Part shown: one piece after another, positions 5,540-6,293 of the stretch
Layout of the letters: the number at the start of each line of letters is the position of its first letter
Position numbering within the stretch: position 1 is the first letter of the stretch
DNA from: Deltaproteobacteria bacterium
Lineage (GTDB): Bacteria > Myxococcota_A > UBA9160 > SZUA-336
NCBI GenBank assembly: GCA_030673955.1
Contig: DAOVBF010000078.1
Span: 1 to 6,293 of the forward strand
Direction of reading: 5' to 3'
DNA length: 6,293 bases
Position numbers and translations under genes: made by a program
Notes under the pieces: generated by a model
Databases searched by the model: none
What the model was told of the DNA's origin: nothing
What the model saw: only the letters and a program-made list of their open reading frames with translations

Positions 5540-6293
5540 TTCCCGTCCTGGTCATGGGAGCCGCTGGCCGCATGGGCGGGCACGTGCTGCGCGCGGTGGA
5601 GGGAGCACCGGAGCTCTGCGTGGCGGCCGCGCTCGAACGGCCCGGCCACCCGGCGCTCGGGCGCGAACTCTCGCCCGGGGTCAAGCTCAGCGCCGATCTC
5701 GAACCCGCACTCGAAACGGCAAAGGTGGCAATCGATTTCTCGACCCCGGAGAGCGCGCTGTTGCTGATCGCCGCGGCAACGCAAAAAGACGTAGCAGTCG
5801 TGAGCGGTACGACGGGCTTCGACAGCGCTGGCTTGCGCCGCCTCGAGGAGGCCGCTCGTAAGATCCCCCTCGTGATGGCCCCGAACTTCTCGCTCGGTGT
5901 CAACGTCCTCATCGGTCTCGTAGCCGAAGCCGCACGCCGGCTCGAGAGCTACGAGATCGAGGTGCTGGAGCTCCATCATAGCCGCAAGCTGGATGCGCCG
6001 AGCGGGACGGCGCTCCGGCTCGCCCGCGCCGCTGCCGAGGCACGCGGGCAGGAGCTGGAGCGGGTGGTCGTGTACCACCGGGAGGGGAAGACCGGTGCCC
6101 GCCCACCGGATGCGATCGGCATCCAGGCGTTGCGCGCTGGCGACTGCGTCGGCGAGCACACCGTCTATCTGGCGGGCCCGGGTGAGCGCATCGAGTTGAG
6201 CCACCGCGCGCTCTCCCGCGACAACTTTGCGGCCGGCGCCGTGCGCGCAGCCCATTGGGTCGTTGGAAAGCCGCCCGCGCTCTACTCGATGTC
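5536..6293 (+). CDS. dapB: 4-hydroxy-tetrahydrodipicolinate reductase (partial, 3' end beyond window)
   Basis: Cytosolic NAD(P)H-dependent reductase that follows DapA and yields tetrahydrodipicolinate. The frame is open from the ATG at 5536 to the window edge, giving 252 full codons. A Rossmann nucleotide-binding loop starts almost at once (MGAAGRMG, 7-14), followed by DFSTP (67-71), SGTTG (90-94), APNFSLGVN (115-123) and the signature ELHHSRKLDAPSGTA (145-159), with H147 and K151 matching the catalytic His and Lys of the E. coli enzyme. The end, KPPALYSM (245-252), is the usual run-in to the C-terminus, so only a handful of residues should be missing; E. coli DapB has 273. The core begins so near the ATG that the start is certain. 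The start overlaps the dapA stop (ATGA at 5536), with only a short AGG at 5532-5534, so coupled translation is likely. Confidence 0.97.
   Translation, partial: MIPVLVMGAAGRMGGHVLRAVEGAPELCVAAALERPGHPALGRELSPGVKLSADLEPALETAKVAIDFSTPESALLLIAAATQKDVAVVSGTTGFDSAGLRRLEEAARKIPLVMAPNFSLGVNVLIGLVAEAARRLESYEIEVLELHHSRKLDAPSGTALRLARAAAEARGQELERVVVYHREGKTGARPPDAIGIQALRAGDCVGEHTVYLAGPGERIELSHRALSRDNFAAGAVRAAHWVVGKPPALYSM

Larger units (their letters stand above)
960..6293 (+). other. argH-lptM-lysA-dapF-dapA-dapB operon with every junction overlapping
   Basis: Six genes read in one direction with no intergenic base from 960 to the window edge. Junctions are ATGA at 2423-2426, 2557-2560, 4658-4661 and 5536-5539, and TGATG at 3823-3827. 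No terminator or internal promoter is visible between the genes. This strongly indicates one transcript with coupled translation. The operon has not ended at the right edge; further lysine genes may follow. Confidence 0.88.

Noticed and set aside
1..6293. Repeated CGCTCGAGG-like words across the genes
   Set aside because: They reflect frequent Leu-Glu (CTC-GAG) codon pairs rather than a dispersed repeat family.
1..6293. Mobile element, CRISPR, tRNA/rRNA or defence system
   Set aside because: Nothing of the kind is visible: there are no terminal repeats, regular spacers, transposase motifs or RNA gene signatures, and coding density leaves only 218 non-coding bases.

Overview
The window is a compact, GC-rich stretch of Gram-negative bacterial chromosome with a strong G/C preference at third codon positions. 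It holds seven protein genes on two divergent transcription units. The outer-membrane lifestyle is inferred from a PBP1b-type murein synthase with a UB2H domain and from a LptM-like small lipoprotein. The order argH - small lipoprotein - lysA - dapF - dapA - dapB resembles what I recall from deltaproteobacterial-type genomes (Geobacter-like arg/lys clusters). Gammaproteobacteria share only the lptM-lysA-dapF part. A high-GC member of the former Deltaproteobacteria or a neighbouring phylum is my best guess, not a demonstrated assignment.

Layout. Positions 741 to 1 (minus strand) carry the first 247 residues of a bifunctional class A penicillin-binding protein: membrane anchor, UB2H domain and the start of the glycosyltransferase domain. 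It runs off the left edge. A 218-bp divergent intergenic region follows (742-959), with a perfect GC-rich hairpin and one weak promoter candidate. From 960 to the right edge a single plus-strand operon reads argH (argininosuccinate lyase), a 45-residue lipoprotein (LptM/YifL-like), lysA (diaminopimelate decarboxylase), dapF (diaminopimelate epimerase), dapA (4-hydroxy-tetrahydrodipicolinate synthase) and dapB (4-hydroxy-tetrahydrodipicolinate reductase). dapB is cut only a few codons before its expected end. All five internal gene junctions overlap, four by ATGA and one by TGATG.

How the genes work together. DapA and DapB make tetrahydrodipicolinate from aspartate semialdehyde. DapF converts LL- to meso-diaminopimelate, and LysA decarboxylates that to lysine. 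The steps between DapB and DapF (succinylase, acetylase or DapL route) are not encoded here. ArgH performs the last step of arginine synthesis, so the operon mixes arginine and lysine/peptidoglycan precursor supply. The divergent PBP polymerises and cross-links the murein that contains meso-diaminopimelate. The small lipoprotein has no expected role in amino-acid synthesis; its homologue in Escherichia coli helps mature the LPS translocon.

I found no mobile element, CRISPR array, RNA gene or clearly new system. The region is well-ordered core metabolism. The points most worth a second look are the lipoprotein gene locked between argH and lysA, the fully overlapping operon, and the shared divergent control region.
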